NCBI RefSeq assembly: GCF_014205675.1
Contig: NZ_JACIIX010000011.1
Coordinates: forward strand, 124,001 to 188,000
DNA length: 64,000 bases
Reading direction: 5' to 3'
Source: Novispirillum itersonii
Lineage (GTDB): Bacteria > Pseudomonadota > Alphaproteobacteria > Rhodospirillales > Rhodospirillaceae
The stretch's first letter is position 1. The number at the start of each line of letters is the position of its first letter. Under the pieces are notes generated by a model that searched no databases, was not told the DNA's origin, and saw only the letters and a program-made list of their open reading frames with translations. The position numbers and the translations under genes were made by a program. Of the stretch, positions 63,456-64,000 are shown in pieces.

Positions 63456-64000
63456 GTGTCAGCCCCCTCCTTTCCCCCCGCCCCGGCACAGCCGGAGGCC
63501 CCCTCAGGCCCGGTCCCGCCCTCTGGCGGTGCCGGATGCCTCTGCCATGACGGCCCCGTGAGACCGGACATCATCCGGGCGTTCATCCGGGGGGAGTTCC
63601 CGATCCTGATCGACAGCCCGGCAGGAAGCCCGCCGCCCGACGGCGACGCTCTGGACACTCTGCTTGGCAGCCTGCGGCACACGGGGGAGGAGATTCTGCT
63701 GGCGCTGAGCCTGCACACCCTCAGCGCCTATGAGCATGACGTCTCCGCCGCCATCACCGGGGCCATGCTGCGACAGGGCCTGATCACGGCGGACATGGTG
63801 TCACGCCTGCGCACCGCCCTGCATGAGGCGGTGGCCAATGCCCTGATTCACGGCAATCTTGAACTGCCCTCCCCCCGCCGGGACGAACTCAACGATTTCG
63901 TCTCTTTTGGGGATGCAATCTCCGCCCGGCTGGCCGATCCGGCCTATGCCCGGCGACGGCTGTCGGTTGTCGTCTGTGCTCCGGCAGATCCGGCAGAGGG
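63456..64000 (+). CDS. RsbW-like ATP-binding anti-sigma/switch kinase, partial
   Basis: About 181 codons are visible to the window end with no stop. From the GTG at 63456 (AAGG upstream) the reading frame has a Pro/Gly-rich start, a helical part (DALDTLLGSLRHTGEEILLA) and the GHKL N box ALHEAVANALIHGNLEL (about 121-137) that binds ATP. The N box lies unusually far from the start compared with RsbW (about residue 40), unless translation starts at the GTG at 63558. As the last visible member of the STAS operon it is the probable kinase of the STAS protein. Its own target, sigma factor or other, lies outside the window. Confidence 0.8.
   Translation, partial: MSAPSFPPAPAQPEAPSGPVPPSGGAGCLCHDGPVRPDIIRAFIRGEFPILIDSPAGSPPPDGDALDTLLGSLRHTGEEILLALSLHTLSAYEHDVSAAITGAMLRQGLITADMVSRLRTALHEAVANALIHGNLELPSPRRDELNDFVSFGDAISARLADPAYARRRLSVVVCAPADPAE

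Overview
The window looks like a chromosomal housekeeping segment of a high-GC alphaproteobacterium, most likely of the Rhodospirillales (spirillum-type relatives; genus not resolved). The reasons are a SAM-II riboswitch, a nadABC operon with a Nudix-type regulator, coq7 (ubiquinone), a cbb3 oxidase, glnK-amtB, several chemoreceptors and many GTG starts with GGAGG-like ribosome binding sites. I see no insertion sequence, prophage, CRISPR array or rRNA operon. Two tRNA genes are present.

Layout. 1-7 kb: truncated ccoN with an FNR-type box, an RlmI-type rRNA methyltransferase, then a leftward three-gene unit (TVP38/TMEM64 membrane protein, MerA-like flavoprotein, orphan histidine kinase). 7-12 kb: the conserved rpmH-rnpA-yidD-yidC-engB cluster, then argB. 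12-19 kb: HAD nucleotidase, TPR protein, SDR epimerase, anmK/tyrS divergent pair, a 28-bp tandem repeat, and an MFS/AraC divergent pair. 19.6-23.1 kb: a methionine ABC transporter unit (metN-metI-metQ-metQ) behind a SAM-II aptamer and intrinsic terminator, with a hairpin array between the two metQ copies. 23-31 kb: a dCache chemoreceptor, thiC with a TPP riboswitch, an unusual soluble Cache/chemoreceptor-tip protein behind a sigma54-like promoter, csaA, an AraC regulator and tRNA-Arg. 31-38 kb: FadR-type regulator with CynX-type MFS, cysE, MarR regulator with a small membrane protein sharing an operator motif, glnK-amtB and purU. 38-43 kb: tRNA-Leu, dsbB, coq7, a gene-free stretch with an unexplained terminator, short hpf, and htpG with a sigma32-type promoter. 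43-50 kb: a PAS membrane protein, a NrtR/NadQ-like regulator, an acetyltransferase, and nadABC preceded by three operators spaced exactly 24 bp apart. 50-60 kb: pirin, wrbA/LysR, small zinc proteins, lipoprotein hydrolase with ABC ATPase, polA and glycerate kinase. 60-64 kb: a partner-switching module (membrane RsbU-type phosphatase, globin-coupled chemoreceptor, STAS antagonist, RsbW-like kinase cut by the window end).

The most interesting pieces are regulatory. The closing module inserts a haem-globin signalling protein into a phosphatase/antagonist/kinase switch. The nadA promoter carries a triple operator, and its -10 hexamer lies inside operator 1. The methionine uptake unit combines a riboswitch with a MetN that lacks the usual C-terminal methionine-sensing domain. 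All function calls are from reading the sequence only. No database search or structure prediction was run.
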